Positions 11,030 through 19,693 are shown, numbered from the stretch's first letter. The stretch: 64,000 nt of DNA from Paracoccus bogoriensis (GCF_019431455.1 NZ_JAHYSR010000006.1:56075-120074); one strand, 5' to 3'. The notes: a model not told the origin generated them from the sequence alone. Numbers and translations are program-made.

Positions 11030-11799
11030 CCTGCGCCCAGAAACGCGGCCAGAGTTTCAGCCACGGCCTCGGGTGCGTCGGCATGAAGCCAATGGCCCGC
11101 ATCCTTGATCGTGACGACGCGCGCCTGCGGGAAGTGGGCGCGCAAGGCGGCCTCGCCCTCGGCGGTGACGTAATCGGACCGCGCGCCGCGCATGGCCAGA
11201 ACCGGCCCGTCAAAGCTGGCCTTCGGCACGCCGTCGGGCCAACCCACGATGCCCGGCATATGCGCCCGCAACGCCGCGAGGTTCAGCCGCCAGCCCGGCG
11301 GCTGGCGCGACAGGTCCAGGCTTTGCAGCAGAAAGGCACGGGTGCCGCGATCCTCGATCCGGTCGGCCAGCGCCCGGTCGGCCTGTCCGCGCCGCTCGAT
11401 CCCGGTCAGGTCCAGGCTTTCCATCGCATCAATGTTGGGCGTCTGGTCATGGCCATAAGCCACCGGCGCGATGTCCATGACGACCAGCTTGCGCACCAGT
11501 TCGGGCCGGGTCAGCGCCAGCACCATCGCTGCCTTGCCGCCCATCGAATGCCCGACCAGATCGGCGCGCCCGCCCAGGGCCTCGATCATCTGCGCCAGAT
11601 CAGCGGCCAGCGCGTCATAGGAGGCGTCGGGATCATGCGGGCTGTCGCCATGGTTGCGCAGATCGACGCTGACCACGCGGCGGCTTTCGGCCAACCTGCG
11701 CGCCTGTGCGCCAAGGTTGCGGGCCTGGCCGAACAGGCCGTGGACCAGAAGAACGGGCAAGCCGGTATCATCCCCGGCAATGACATGATTCAGCTTCAT
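11026..11799 (-). CDS. Alpha/beta hydrolase (YbfF-like esterase)
   Basis: A 257-residue cytoplasmic hydrolase. The oxyanion-hole motif HGLFGQARN is at 20-28, the nucleophile elbow is GHSMGG with Ser85, and the catalytic His236 lies in KDAGHWLHAD. The sequence DLRNHGDSPH after the third strand is typical of the YbfF/acyl-CoA-esterase branch. There is no signal peptide. It starts 54 bp from the divergent small membrane protein gene. The substrate is unknown; members cleave short acyl esters or thioesters. Confidence 0.85.
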   Translation of the reverse strand: MKLNHVIAGDDTGLPVLLVHGLFGQARNLGAQARRLAESRRVVSVDLRNHGDSPHDPDASYDALAADLAQMIEALGGRADLVGHSMGGKAAMVLALTRPELVRKLVVMDIAPVAYGHDQTPNIDAMESLDLTGIERRGQADRALADRIEDRGTRAFLLQSLDLSRQPPGWRLNLAALRAHMPGIVGWPDGVPKASFDGPVLAMRGARSDYVTAEGEAALRAHFPQARVVTIKDAGHWLHADAPEAVAETLAAFLGAG

Positions 11800-11853
11800 C
11801 GCGTCAGGTTAGAGCGTCTGGCGCGCCGCCGCCATCCCGTCTATCCTGCCGCC

Positions 11854-12252
11854 ATGAGCAAGGCGCCCCATTCGTTCGAGGATATCCGCCGCATGGCCGA
11901 TGACGTGGCCGATCTGATGGTCTCGCGGCTGGGCGGGGGCGCGCGCGGCGAAAGACCCACGCTGGAGGAGATGATGCAGCGGCGTGGCGGCGCGCTGCCC
12001 GGACGGCTGCGCCGGCGTGGATGGCGGCTGGCGCGGGCCGACCGGCTGGCCTGCCAGCCCCGGATCGCGCGGCAATTGCCGCTGGCGGCGCTGGCGCGCG
12101 ACCATGCCGCGCTGTCGGCGCATCTGCGCCCTCTGGGCGAGCTGTCCCGCGTGCAGGGCCGCGTCCTTGGCGTGACCGCGAAACTGGTTCTGGCGCTGCT
12201 GCTGATCGCGGCAGGGGCGGTCTGGCTGATGATGCAGCGCGGCCACATCTGA
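11854..12252 (+). CDS. Conserved hypothetical protein with C-terminal membrane anchor
   Basis: The protein has 132 residues. The first 100 are hydrophilic and arginine-rich (LVSRLGGGARGERP, RGGALPGRLRRRGWR), then one hydrophobic helix LVLALLLIAAGAVWLMM near the C-terminus with a short outside tail. This predicts a tail-anchored inner-membrane protein with most of the chain in the cytoplasm. I do not recognise a domain. The ATG at 11854 is the first plausible start after the divergent esterase gene. Confidence 0.6.
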   Translation: MSKAPHSFEDIRRMADDVADLMVSRLGGGARGERPTLEEMMQRRGGALPGRLRRRGWRLARADRLACQPRIARQLPLAALARDHAALSAHLRPLGELSRVQGRVLGVTAKLVLALLLIAAGAVWLMMQRGHI

Positions 12253-12256
12253 GGCA

Positions 12257-12271
12257 TTGCACGCCGTGCAA
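12257..12271. promoter_or_regulatory. Perfect palindrome, possible operator upstream of MFS gene
   Basis: TTGCACGCCGTGCAA is a perfect 7-bp inverted repeat around a central C. It lies 5 bp after the previous stop codon and 84 bp before the MFS transporter start. There is no following T-run, so it reads better as a dimeric repressor site than as a terminator. The regulator is unknown. A second hairpin (CTTGCCC paired with GGGCAAG) lies about 30 bp downstream in the presumed leader. Confidence 0.45.
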
Positions 12272-12354
12272 GGTTCAGTCCGCCGCGCGGCCCCTTGCCC
12301 TTGGCGGGGCAAGCTGATGTGAGGGCGGGAAAGCCCCCGCAGAAGGACCACCCC

Positions 12355-13548
12355 ATGACCGACACGACCAGCCGCGATCTGCGCCCGGCGATCCTGGCGC
12401 TGGCGCTGGGCGCATTCGCCATCGGCACGTCCGAATTCTCGGCGATGGGGCTGCTGCCCTTCTTTGCGGGCGATCTGGGCCTTAGTGAATCGCAGGCGGG
12501 GCACGTGATCAGCGCCTATGCGATCGGGGTCGTGGTGGGGGCGCCGATCACCTCGATGATGGGGGCGAGGCTGCCGCGCAGGCGTTTTCTGGCGGCGCTG
12601 ATGGCGTTCTACGGGGCGATGAACCTTGCGGCCGCGATGATGCCGGGCTTTGCCTCGCTGACGGTGGCGCGGTTTCTGGCCGGCCTGCCGCATGGCGGTT
12701 TTCTGGGCGTCGCGATGCTTTACGCCGCCGATGCGCTGCCTGCGGGCCAGAGGGCGCGGGGCGCGGCGCAGGTGATCCTGGGGCTGACGGTCGCCAATAT
12801 CCTGGGCGTGCCGCTGGCGGGGTGGATGGGGCAGGTGATCGGCTGGCGTTGGGGCTTTGCGATGCCCGGCGTGATCGCGCTGGCCTCAGCGCTGGCGATC
12901 CTGCGGCTGGCGCCGCGTGTCGGCGGCAATCCCCATGCCCGGCCCTGGGACGAACTGGCCGCCCTGTCCAATCCGCGCGTTCTCTGGACGCTGGCGGTGG
13001 GGGCGATCGGCTTCGGGGGGCTGTTCTCGGTCTATGCCTTCCTGACGGCGGCGATCCTGGCCACGACCGACGCGCCGGCCTACGTTATCCCGCTGACGCT
13101 GGCGGTCTTCGGCGTCGGCGGCACTTTGGGGACATGGGCGGCGGGGCGCTACACCGAATGGCTGGGCACCGACCGGGCGGCCTATCTGAGCCTGGCCGCG
13201 ATGGCGGTGACGCAGGGCTTCGCGGCGCTGGTCGTGGGAAGCTGGCCGCTGATGGTCGTCTCGTCCTTCCTGATCGCGGCGGGGGCGGGGCTTGTGATCC
13301 CGCTTCAGACCCGGCTGATGGAGGTCGCGGGCCGCGCCCAGAACATGGCCGCCGCGATGAACCACGCGGCCTTCAACGCTGCCAATGCGCTTGGGCCGTT
13401 CCTTGGCGGTCTGGCGCTGGCGGCGGGCTGGGGCTGGCGCGCGCCCGGCCTTGTGGGCATCGCGCTTACGGCTGCGGGCGCCGTGGTCCTGACACTTGCC
13501 CGGCGACAGGAACGGAAAGCTCGGGTGGGGGCAGCGACCGCAGGATGA
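12355..13548 (+). CDS. MFS transporter, AraJ/YdhP-like exporter
   Basis: A 397-residue major facilitator protein with 12 predicted helices. The first helix ends FAIGTSEFSAMGLLPFFA, the signature of the sugar-efflux/AraJ/YdhP/chloramphenicol-resistance branch. The cytoplasmic loop MMGARLPRRRFL and the motif-C-like helix LTVANILGVPLAGWMGQ, typical of drug:H+ antiporters, are both visible. ATG 12355 gives the usual short N-terminus. Its 3' end overlaps the convergent DUF599 gene by 83 bp. The substrate cannot be inferred; the upstream palindrome suggests dedicated regulation. Confidence 0.85.
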   Translation: MTDTTSRDLRPAILALALGAFAIGTSEFSAMGLLPFFAGDLGLSESQAGHVISAYAIGVVVGAPITSMMGARLPRRRFLAALMAFYGAMNLAAAMMPGFASLTVARFLAGLPHGGFLGVAMLYAADALPAGQRARGAAQVILGLTVANILGVPLAGWMGQVIGWRWGFAMPGVIALASALAILRLAPRVGGNPHARPWDELAALSNPRVLWTLAVGAIGFGGLFSVYAFLTAAILATTDAPAYVIPLTLAVFGVGGTLGTWAAGRYTEWLGTDRAAYLSLAAMAVTQGFAALVVGSWPLMVVSSFLIAAGAGLVIPLQTRLMEVAGRAQNMAAAMNHAAFNAANALGPFLGGLALAAGWGWRAPGLVGIALTAAGAVVLTLARRQERKARVGAATAG

Positions 13549-14227
13549 CCTGCCGCGAGGTCGAGGCGAATTCGCGCCGCCACGTCACGAAGACGACGAC
13601 GGCCGTGCCCGCCACCAGCCCCCAGGGTCCGGCCAGCCAGGTCAGCGAGCCAAGCGCGAAATAGACGCTGCGAAGCCCGGCATTGAAGTTGCGCGCCGCC
13701 GTGATGTTCAGATCGGCCGCCTGCATCGCGCGGTCCAGCGCCACCGGATCGTCGGGCCGGTTCGGCACCGAGGCCATTGTGACCGCGCAATAGCCGAACA
13801 GCCGGTGGGCCCAGACGAATTTCAGGAAGGCGTTCACCACGAAGAACATCGTGACCAACAGGCGCATCTCGTAGCCGGTGCCCGCGACGGATTCGATCTC
13901 GAATTCGCGCACGATGCCGCGCAGCCTTTCGCCATTGCCGATCAGCGCCAGCAGGCCGCCGGTCGCGATCATGCAGGCGCTGGCGAAGAACGCGGTGCCC
14001 TCGCGCAGGCTGGCCAGGATGTTGCCGTCGAAGATGCGGTTGTCGCGGCCCACAAATTGCCGCATCCACTCGCGCCGGAACCGCGTCATCAGGACCGAGA
14101 CCGAGGGCCGGCCCGCAGGCGGGCTTTCGGTCAGCCAGCCGATGCCGATCCAGGCTGCGAAAAGCAGCGCCACCGCGATCAGGTCGGGCAAAGCAAGGCG
14201 GCTGTCCAAAAGAGACTGAAACATCAT
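13466..14227 (-). CDS. DUF599 family membrane protein
   Basis: The protein has 253 residues with four hydrophobic segments: ALPDLIAVALLFAAWIGIGW, TAFFASACMIATGGLLALIG, LLVTMFFVVNAFLKFVWAHR and FALGSLTWLAGPWGLVAGT. The central FKFVWAHRLFGY region and the following NITAARNFNAGLR match DUF599 proteins, which have no known function. The last 27 codons overlap the end of the MFS gene on the other strand and have a Pro/Arg-rich non-conserved look, as if the stop moved outward after loss of the original one. Confidence 0.8.
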   Translation of the reverse strand: MMFQSLLDSRLALPDLIAVALLFAAWIGIGWLTESPPAGRPSVSVLMTRFRREWMRQFVGRDNRIFDGNILASLREGTAFFASACMIATGGLLALIGNGERLRGIVREFEIESVAGTGYEMRLLVTMFFVVNAFLKFVWAHRLFGYCAVTMASVPNRPDDPVALDRAMQAADLNITAARNFNAGLRSVYFALGSLTWLAGPWGLVAGTAVVVFVTWRREFASTSRQVILRSLPPPELSVPVAGQVSGPRRPQP

Positions 14228-14334
14228 CTGTTCGTTCTATGCGGCAAGCCTGCCGCTTGAAAAGAGGGCGCGGCTGGCACTAACCTTGGGACGGCGCGCC
14301 TGCCTGCCGGTGCGGCACGCCGCGAGGAGGAACC

Positions 14335-15795
14335 ATGATCCAGCTACCCCAGCCAGATCCCGGCGTGCTGTCGCGCCGTGCGGCGATCGTCGCCGCGCTG
14401 AACGACGCGCTGCCCGGCGCGGTGATCGACGATCCCGCCGAGACGCGCGCCTATGAATGCGACGCGCTGACGGCCTATCGCTGTCCGCCCCTGGCCGTGG
14501 TGCTGCCGCGTTCGACCGAGGAGGTGTCGCGCCTGATGCGGCTGTGTCACGACCTGCGCGTGCCGGTCGTGCCGCGGGGCGCGGGGACCAGCCTCGCCGG
14601 TGGATCGATGCCGACCGAGGATGCGGTGGTGATCGGCCTTTCCCGCATGACCGAGGTGCTGGAAATCGCCCCCGAGGATCGCATGATCCGCGTTCAGGCC
14701 GGTCGCACCAATCTGGCCGTGTCGGGGGCGGTGGATCATCTGGGTTTCTTCTATGCGCCCGATCCCTCCAGCCAGCTGGCCTGCGCGATCGGCGGCAACA
14801 TCGCCATGAATTCGGGCGGCGCGCATTGCCTGAAATACGGCGTGACAACGAACAACCTTCTGGGCGTCACGCTTGTCCTGATGGACGGGTCGGTCGTGGA
14901 ACTGGGCGGCCCGATGGGCGAGGCGCCGGGGCTGGACCTCCTGGGCGTCGTCTGCGGATCCGAGGGCCAACTTGGCATCGTGACCGAGGCGAGCCTGCGC
15001 ATCCTGCCCAGGCCCGCAGGCGCGCGGCCCGTTCTGGTGGCCTTCGACGCGACCGAAACGGCGGGGGCCTGCGTCGCCGCCATCATCCGCGCGGGCGTCC
15101 TGCCCGTCGCCATCGAGTTCATGGACCGCCCCTGCATCCTGGCGACCGAGGCCCATTGCGGCGCGGGCTATCCCGATTGCGAGGCGCTGCTGATCGTCGA
15201 GGTCGAGGGCACGCCCACCGAGATCGACGAGCAGCTGGCCCTGATCCGCGACATCGCCCTGCGCTTCGATCCGATCGAGTTCCGCGAAAGCCGCTCTGAC
15301 GACGAGGCGCGGCGCATCTGGCTGGGCCGCAAATCCGCCTTCGGCGCGATGGGCAGCCTGGGCGACTATATCTGCCTGGACGGCACGATCCCGGTCAACG
15401 CGCTGCCGCAGGTTCTGGCGGGCATCACGGACCTTTCGCGCCGCTACGGGCTGGCCGTGTCGAACGTGTTCCATGCAGGCGACGGCAACATGCACCCGCT
15501 GATCATCTTCGACGCCAACAAGCCCGGCGATCTGGACCGGGCCGAGGCGCTTGGCGCCGACATCCTGCGCCTCTGCGTCGAGATGGGCGGCTGCCTGACC
15601 GGCGAACATGGCGTCGGCATCGAAAAGCGTGACCTGATGCATGTGCAATTTGCTGCCCCCGATCTGGAGGCGCAGATGCGCGTCAAGGACGCCTTCGACC
15701 CGCATTGGTTGCTGAACGCGGCCAAGGTCTTTCCGCTGGACGCCTCGGCCCCGCGCCGGGAACGCCGCCTGAACAGGCCCGCCGATGCGGCCTGA
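14335..15795 (+). CDS. glcD: Glycolate oxidase subunit GlcD
   Basis: GlcD is the FAD-binding catalytic subunit of membrane-associated glycolate oxidase, which converts glycolate to glyoxylate. The protein has 486 residues. The PCMH-type FAD domain is visible: VPVVPRGAGTSLAGGSMP, IGGNIAMNSGGAH and GSEGQLGIVTEASLRILP. The C-terminal cap includes FHAGDGNMHPLI and GCLTGEHGVGIEKR, with the histidines used in substrate oxidation in this VAO family. D-lactate dehydrogenases look similar, but the following glcE and glcF fix the identity. It overlaps glcE by 11 nt. Confidence 0.95.
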   Translation: MIQLPQPDPGVLSRRAAIVAALNDALPGAVIDDPAETRAYECDALTAYRCPPLAVVLPRSTEEVSRLMRLCHDLRVPVVPRGAGTSLAGGSMPTEDAVVIGLSRMTEVLEIAPEDRMIRVQAGRTNLAVSGAVDHLGFFYAPDPSSQLACAIGGNIAMNSGGAHCLKYGVTTNNLLGVTLVLMDGSVVELGGPMGEAPGLDLLGVVCGSEGQLGIVTEASLRILPRPAGARPVLVAFDATETAGACVAAIIRAGVLPVAIEFMDRPCILATEAHCGAGYPDCEALLIVEVEGTPTEIDEQLALIRDIALRFDPIEFRESRSDDEARRIWLGRKSAFGAMGSLGDYICLDGTIPVNALPQVLAGITDLSRRYGLAVSNVFHAGDGNMHPLIIFDANKPGDLDRAEALGADILRLCVEMGGCLTGEHGVGIEKRDLMHVQFAAPDLEAQMRVKDAFDPHWLLNAAKVFPLDASAPRRERRLNRPADAA

Positions 15796-16825
15796 GACCG
15801 AGGCCGATCTGGCCCAGATCATCCGCGAGGCGCGCGCGCCCTTGTCGATCACGGGCGGCGCGACCCGCCGCTGGCCGGGTGAGGGTGCCGCCGCGCCCCT
15901 CGACACGCGCGGGCTGACCGGTATCACCCTCTATGAACCCGAGGCGCTGACCCTGACGGTCCGCGCCGGAACCCCGCTGGCCGTCGTCGAGGATACGCTG
16001 CGGGCCGAGGGGCAGATGCTGGGCTTTGAACCCGCAGGCGCACCCGGCTCGACCATCGGCGGGGTGGCCGCGACCAATGCCGCCGGACCCCGCCGCCTGC
16101 AACTGGGCGCGGCGCGCGACGCGCTTCTGGGCATCCGCATGATCGACGGCGAAGGCAACATCATCCGCAATGGCGGGCGGGTGATGAAGAACGTGACCGG
16201 CTATGACCTGGTCAAGCTGATGGCGGGCAGCCGGGGCCGGCTGGGCGTTCTGACCGAACTGACCTTTCGCACCGCGCCGATTCCGCCCGCCCGCGTCACG
16301 CTGAGCCTGCCCGATCTGGATGCCGCCGCCGCCATCCCGGCCCTGACCCTGGCACTTGGCGGCGCGTGGGACGTGTCGGGCGCGGCCTGGCTGCCCGGAC
16401 GCGGCGCGCTGCTGCGGCTGGAAGGGCTGGCGGGGTCGGTCGCCGAACGCGCGGCCTCGCTGAGTGCCCGCCTCGCCGCCCTTGGTCGGGTCGAGCAGGC
16501 CGAGGACGATCCCTGGCCGCTTCTTCATGCCGTCGGCCGTGATCCTGCCCTTGAGACCTGGCGCATCCTCTGCCGCCCGTCGCAGGCGCCCGCCATTCTG
16601 GCAAACCTGCCGCAACCCCTGTCGCTGGATTGGGGCGGCGCGCTGATCCATGTCGCGCTGCCTGCGGGCAGCGCGCCCGATCTGCCGCCCTTTGACGGCC
16701 ATGCGCGCCGCGTGACGGGGGCCGCGCCGGGTCTGATCCCGGCCACCGACCCGGTGACGCGGCGGCTGAACACCGAGCTTCGCGCGCGTTTCGACCCTCG
16801 CGGCATCTTCGAGGGATGTGACTGA
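15785..16825 (+). CDS. glcE: Glycolate oxidase subunit GlcE
   Basis: GlcE is a second FAD-domain subunit of glycolate oxidase. The 346-residue protein keeps a compact PCMH FAD fold: LSITGGATRRWPG, AGTPLAVVEDTL, STIGGVAATNAAGPRRL and NGGRVMKNVTGYDLVKLMAG. It lacks the long catalytic cap of GlcD, as expected. The start lies inside the end of glcD and the stop shares one base with the glcF start (TGATG), so all three subunits come from one tightly coupled message. Confidence 0.94.
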   Translation: MRPETEADLAQIIREARAPLSITGGATRRWPGEGAAAPLDTRGLTGITLYEPEALTLTVRAGTPLAVVEDTLRAEGQMLGFEPAGAPGSTIGGVAATNAAGPRRLQLGAARDALLGIRMIDGEGNIIRNGGRVMKNVTGYDLVKLMAGSRGRLGVLTELTFRTAPIPPARVTLSLPDLDAAAAIPALTLALGGAWDVSGAAWLPGRGALLRLEGLAGSVAERAASLSARLAALGRVEQAEDDPWPLLHAVGRDPALETWRILCRPSQAPAILANLPQPLSLDWGGALIHVALPAGSAPDLPPFDGHARRVTGAAPGLIPATDPVTRRLNTELRARFDPRGIFEGCD

Positions 16826-18132
16826 TGCAGACCCATTTCACGCCCGAGCAACTGGCCGATCCCCTGGTCGCGCGCTCGAACAAGATCCTGCGGACCTGCG
16901 TTCACTGCGGCTTCTGCACGGCGACTTGCCCGACCTATCAGGTTCTGGGCGACGAACTGGACAGCCCGCGCGGGCGGATCTACCTGATCAAGGACATGCT
17001 GGAAAAGGGCAGGCCGGCCGATGAACGCACGGTCAGGCATATCGACCGCTGCCTGGGCTGTCTCAGCTGCATGACGACCTGCCCCTCGGGCGTGCATTAC
17101 GCGCATCTGCTGGAACATGCGCGCGCGCATATCGAGGCCACCTATCGCCGCCCCTGGCGCGAACGCGCGTTGCGCCGGGTGCTGAAGCTGGTCCTGCCCC
17201 ATCCGGGCCGGTTCCGGTTGGCGCTGCTGGGGGCGCGGATCGCGCGGCCCTTCGCGCGGCTGATGCCCGATCGTCGCCTGCGTGCCATGATCGCGATGGC
17301 GCCGAAGCAGATCCCCCCGGTCAGCCGCAACGATGACGGCCAGACCTTTCCCGCAATCGGCCCGCGCCGGGCGCGCGTGGTGCTGATGATCGGCTGTGCG
17401 CAAAGGGCGCTGAACACCGATATCAACGACGCGACGATCCGTCTGCTGCGCCGGGCGGGCTGCGATGTGGTGATCCCGCAAGCCTTCGGCTGCTGCGGCG
17501 CGCTGACCCTGCACATGGGCGACGAGGCCGACGGCAAGGCCCGTGCCCGCGACAGCATCAACCGCCTTCTGGCGGCCGAGGCCGAAGGCCCGCTTGATGC
17601 GGTGATCATCAACACGTCTGGCTGCGGCACCACATTGAAGGATTACGGCCATCTGTTCGCAGGCGACCCACTTGAAGCCCAGGCTCGCCGTGTCGCTGCG
17701 CTGGCGCGCGACGTGACCGAGTTTCTGGATGGGCTGGGCCTGCCCGAGATCCGCGCCACCGAAAGCCAGGGGCTGCGCGTGGCCTATCACTCGGCCTGTT
17801 CGCTTCAGCACGGCCAAAGGATCCGCAGCGCGCCCAAGGATCTGCTGACCCGGGCGGGCTTCCAGGTGGCCGAGCCTGCGAATGCGCATCTCTGCTGCGG
17901 ATCGGCGGGAACCTACAACATCCTGCAACCAGACTTGTCGCAGGAACTCAAGGCGCGGAAGGTCGCCTCGCTTCAGGCGCTCGCGCCGCAGGTGATCGCG
18001 GCGGGTAATATCGGCTGCATGATGCAGATCGGCAGCGGCACGGACCTGCCGGTGGTGCACACGGTCGAGCTGCTGGACTGGGCGACGGGCGGTCCGCCTC
18101 CGCGCGCGCTGGAGCCCGCCGGGAGGGCTTGA
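16825..18132 (+). CDS. glcF: Glycolate oxidase iron-sulfur subunit GlcF
   Basis: GlcF passes electrons from the flavin subunits to the membrane quinone pool. The 435-residue protein has two ferredoxin-type 4Fe-4S motifs: Cys25, 28, 31 and 35 (CVHCGFCTATCP) and Cys76, 79, 82 and 86 (CLGCLSCMTTCP). Two cysteine-rich CCG domains follow (FGCCGALTLHMGDE and HLCCGSAGTYN), as in heterodisulfide reductase B-like and GlpC proteins. No glcC regulator or glcG/glcB gene is adjacent. Confidence 0.95.
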   Translation: MQTHFTPEQLADPLVARSNKILRTCVHCGFCTATCPTYQVLGDELDSPRGRIYLIKDMLEKGRPADERTVRHIDRCLGCLSCMTTCPSGVHYAHLLEHARAHIEATYRRPWRERALRRVLKLVLPHPGRFRLALLGARIARPFARLMPDRRLRAMIAMAPKQIPPVSRNDDGQTFPAIGPRRARVVLMIGCAQRALNTDINDATIRLLRRAGCDVVIPQAFGCCGALTLHMGDEADGKARARDSINRLLAAEAEGPLDAVIINTSGCGTTLKDYGHLFAGDPLEAQARRVAALARDVTEFLDGLGLPEIRATESQGLRVAYHSACSLQHGQRIRSAPKDLLTRAGFQVAEPANAHLCCGSAGTYNILQPDLSQELKARKVASLQALAPQVIAAGNIGCMMQIGSGTDLPVVHTVELLDWATGGPPPRALEPAGRA

Positions 18133-18164
18133 ACCAGGATTTTCCGCGCCTAGATTCAGGGCAC

Positions 18165-18247
18165 CGGTGGCCGTGACGGCACCGTCCCTGCGCCCGCCCG
18201 GATGATCGGGGGGCACCCTATCGCATCGCTTGTAGAAGGATGAGACC
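18165..18247 (+). promoter_or_regulatory. ROSE-like RNA thermometer in the hsp20 leader
   Basis: The leader ends with CATCGCTTGTAGAAGGATG (18224-18242), which holds the Shine-Dalgarno AAGGA. ROSE elements of alpha- and gammaproteobacterial small heat-shock genes carry the anti-SD UYGCU six bases before AGGA; here UCGCU precedes AGGA by six bases. The hairpin forms C-G, A-U, U-A and C-G pairs, a G opposite G, a bulged C, then U-A pairs, which is the known ROSE arrangement. Two GC-rich hairpins lie upstream (about 18165-18184 and 18192-18214). Folding was done by eye. Confidence 0.65.
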
Positions 18248-18700
18248 ATGCGTAGCCTGGACCTGACCCCGCTCTACCGCGCCTCGGTCGGTTTTGATCG
18301 GTTGGCCGACCTGATGGACCGCGTTCTGACCGCAGATGTCGCCGCCCCGACCTATCCGCCCTATAATATCGAGAAGACGGGCGAGAACAGCTATCGAATT
18401 TCCATCGCGGTCGCAGGCTTTTCCGCCGATGACCTGAATGTCGAAATGCGCGATGGCGCGGTGATCGTCTCGGCCCGCAAGGCCGATGAGGACGAGGGCC
18501 GCACCTATCTGCATCGCGGTATCGCCACCCGCGCCTTCGAGCGCCGTTTCACGCTGGCCGATCATGTGCGCGTCGAGGGCGCCAGCCACGTGGACGGCAT
18601 GTTGCACATTGATCTGCTGCGCGAGGTTCCCGAGGCTCTGAAACCCCGCCGGATCGAGATTGCCAAGGGCGCAAGAACCGTGACGCAGCTGGACTCGTAA
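18248..18700 (+). CDS. Hsp20-family small heat shock protein
   Basis: A 150-residue alpha-crystallin chaperone that holds unfolding proteins for refolding by DnaK/ClpB. The N-terminus (LTPLYRASVGFDRLADLMD) matches IbpA/HspA class-A proteins of alphaproteobacteria. The crystallin domain spans about 38-130 (YNIEKTGENSYRISIAVAGF onward), and the strand-9 motif appears as VDGMLHIDL at 115-123 in place of the usual NGVLxIxL. The I-x-I-type tail is seen as RRIEIAK. Regulation is likely through the ROSE-like leader. Confidence 0.92.
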   Translation: MRSLDLTPLYRASVGFDRLADLMDRVLTADVAAPTYPPYNIEKTGENSYRISIAVAGFSADDLNVEMRDGAVIVSARKADEDEGRTYLHRGIATRAFERRFTLADHVRVEGASHVDGMLHIDLLREVPEALKPRRIEIAKGARTVTQLDS

Positions 18701-18733
18701 CATTGCGGGTCACGCCCGCCGGAGAGCGGGCAG

Positions 18734-18800
18734 GGGGGCGCTGCCCCCATCCGGCCTTGCCGAATTCCCCGGGGATATTGGGACCAAGGCAAAAGGCTGT
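18734..18800. repeat. Intergenic REP-like palindromic repeat
   Basis: Between the convergent hsp20 and cysW genes, GGGGGC-GCT-GCCCCC (18734-18748) is followed by a CCCCGGGGATATT...CCAAGGCAAA block near 18768-18796. The same CCCCGGGATATT...CCCAGGCAAA block occurs in both arms of the large hairpin at 55013-55069. This points to a dispersed family of GC-rich intergenic repeats; copy number in the genome cannot be counted from here. Confidence 0.55.
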
Positions 18801-18826
18801 TGCCCGGAGGGGCCCTTGGCCCCGAC

Positions 18827-18861
18827 TGCCTTCGCGGCCCCTCGATGGGGCCGTGAAGGCA
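18827..18861. terminator. Long hairpin between convergent hsp20 and cysW
   Basis: Arms TGCCTTCGCGGCCCC (18827-18841) and GGGGCCGTGAAGGCA (18847-18861) pair with one mismatch around a TCGAT loop. The hairpin sits 20 bp from the cysW stop and between two genes that face each other, so it could end transcription from both sides. There is no T-run, as is common in GC-rich alphaproteobacteria. Confidence 0.55.
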
Positions 18862-18880
18862 AGCCCCCCGCCATTGCTTA

Positions 18881-19693
18881 CTATGCGCGGCGCGCGTCCA
18901 GAAGCGACTTCACCGCCAGCGCGATCAGGGCGATCAGCGTCAGGACCGAGGCCGCAGCAAAGGCGCCGACCGCGTTCAGGTCATTGAACAGCAACTCGAC
19001 ATGCAGGGGCAGTGTGTTGGTCTGTCCGCGTATATTGCCCGACACGACCGAGACGCCGCCGAATTCGCCCACGGCGCGCGCCGTGCAAAGCACCGTGCCG
19101 TAAAGCAGCGCCCATTTGATATTGGGCAGCGTCACCCGGCGGAAGACCTGCCAGCCCGATGCGCCGAGCGTCACCGCAGCCTGTTCCTGTTCGCTGCCTT
19201 GCGCCTGCATCAAGGGCAGCACCTCCCGCGCGACAAAGGGGGCAGTGACGAACATCGTCACAAGAATGATCCCGGGCAGCGCAAACATCACCTGAATGTC
19301 ATTGGCCTGGAGCCACGGCCCCAGCAGCCCCTGACGCCCGTAGAGCAGCAGGTAGCAGATGCCCGCGATGATCGGCGAGATCGAGAAGGGAATCTCGATC
19401 ATCGTGACCAGGATGCCGCGTCCGGGGAAGCGGTGCCTGGCCACAGCCCAGGCCGCGGCGATCCCGAAGGCCACGTTCAGCGGCACCACGACCAGCGCCA
19501 CGATGCTGGTCAGCCAGATCGCGTGCAGCGTCATCGGGTTCAGGATGTTGGACATATAGACCTGCCACCCCTGCGAAAAGGCGCGGGCGAAGATATAGGC
19601 CAGAGGTGCCGCGACGAAGAGAATCGTCAGGGTCGCGGCGATGGCGACCAGCGCCTTGGCACCGGGGCTGGCAGGGCGGGTGGCGGCGCTCAT
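18881..19693 (-). CDS. cysW: Sulfate/thiosulfate ABC transporter permease CysW
   Basis: One of two inner-membrane permeases of the sulfate/thiosulfate importer. The 270-residue protein has six hydrophobic segments. The EAA loop that docks with the ATPase reads EQEQAAVTLGASGWQVFRRV. CysW-type features include IPFSISPIIAGICYLLLYG, TAPFVAREVLP and TARAVGEFGGVSVVSGNIRG. It is the last gene of cysA-sbp-cysT-cysW and its start overlaps cysT by 4 nt. Confidence 0.95.
   Translation of the reverse strand: MSAATRPASPGAKALVAIAATLTILFVAAPLAYIFARAFSQGWQVYMSNILNPMTLHAIWLTSIVALVVVPLNVAFGIAAAWAVARHRFPGRGILVTMIEIPFSISPIIAGICYLLLYGRQGLLGPWLQANDIQVMFALPGIILVTMFVTAPFVAREVLPLMQAQGSEQEQAAVTLGASGWQVFRRVTLPNIKWALLYGTVLCTARAVGEFGGVSVVSGNIRGQTNTLPLHVELLFNDLNAVGAFAAASVLTLIALIALAVKSLLDARRA

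Noticed and set aside
11030..11060. 6S RNA gene expected after zapA
   Set aside because: The convergent esterase gene begins within the zapA stop, leaving no space.
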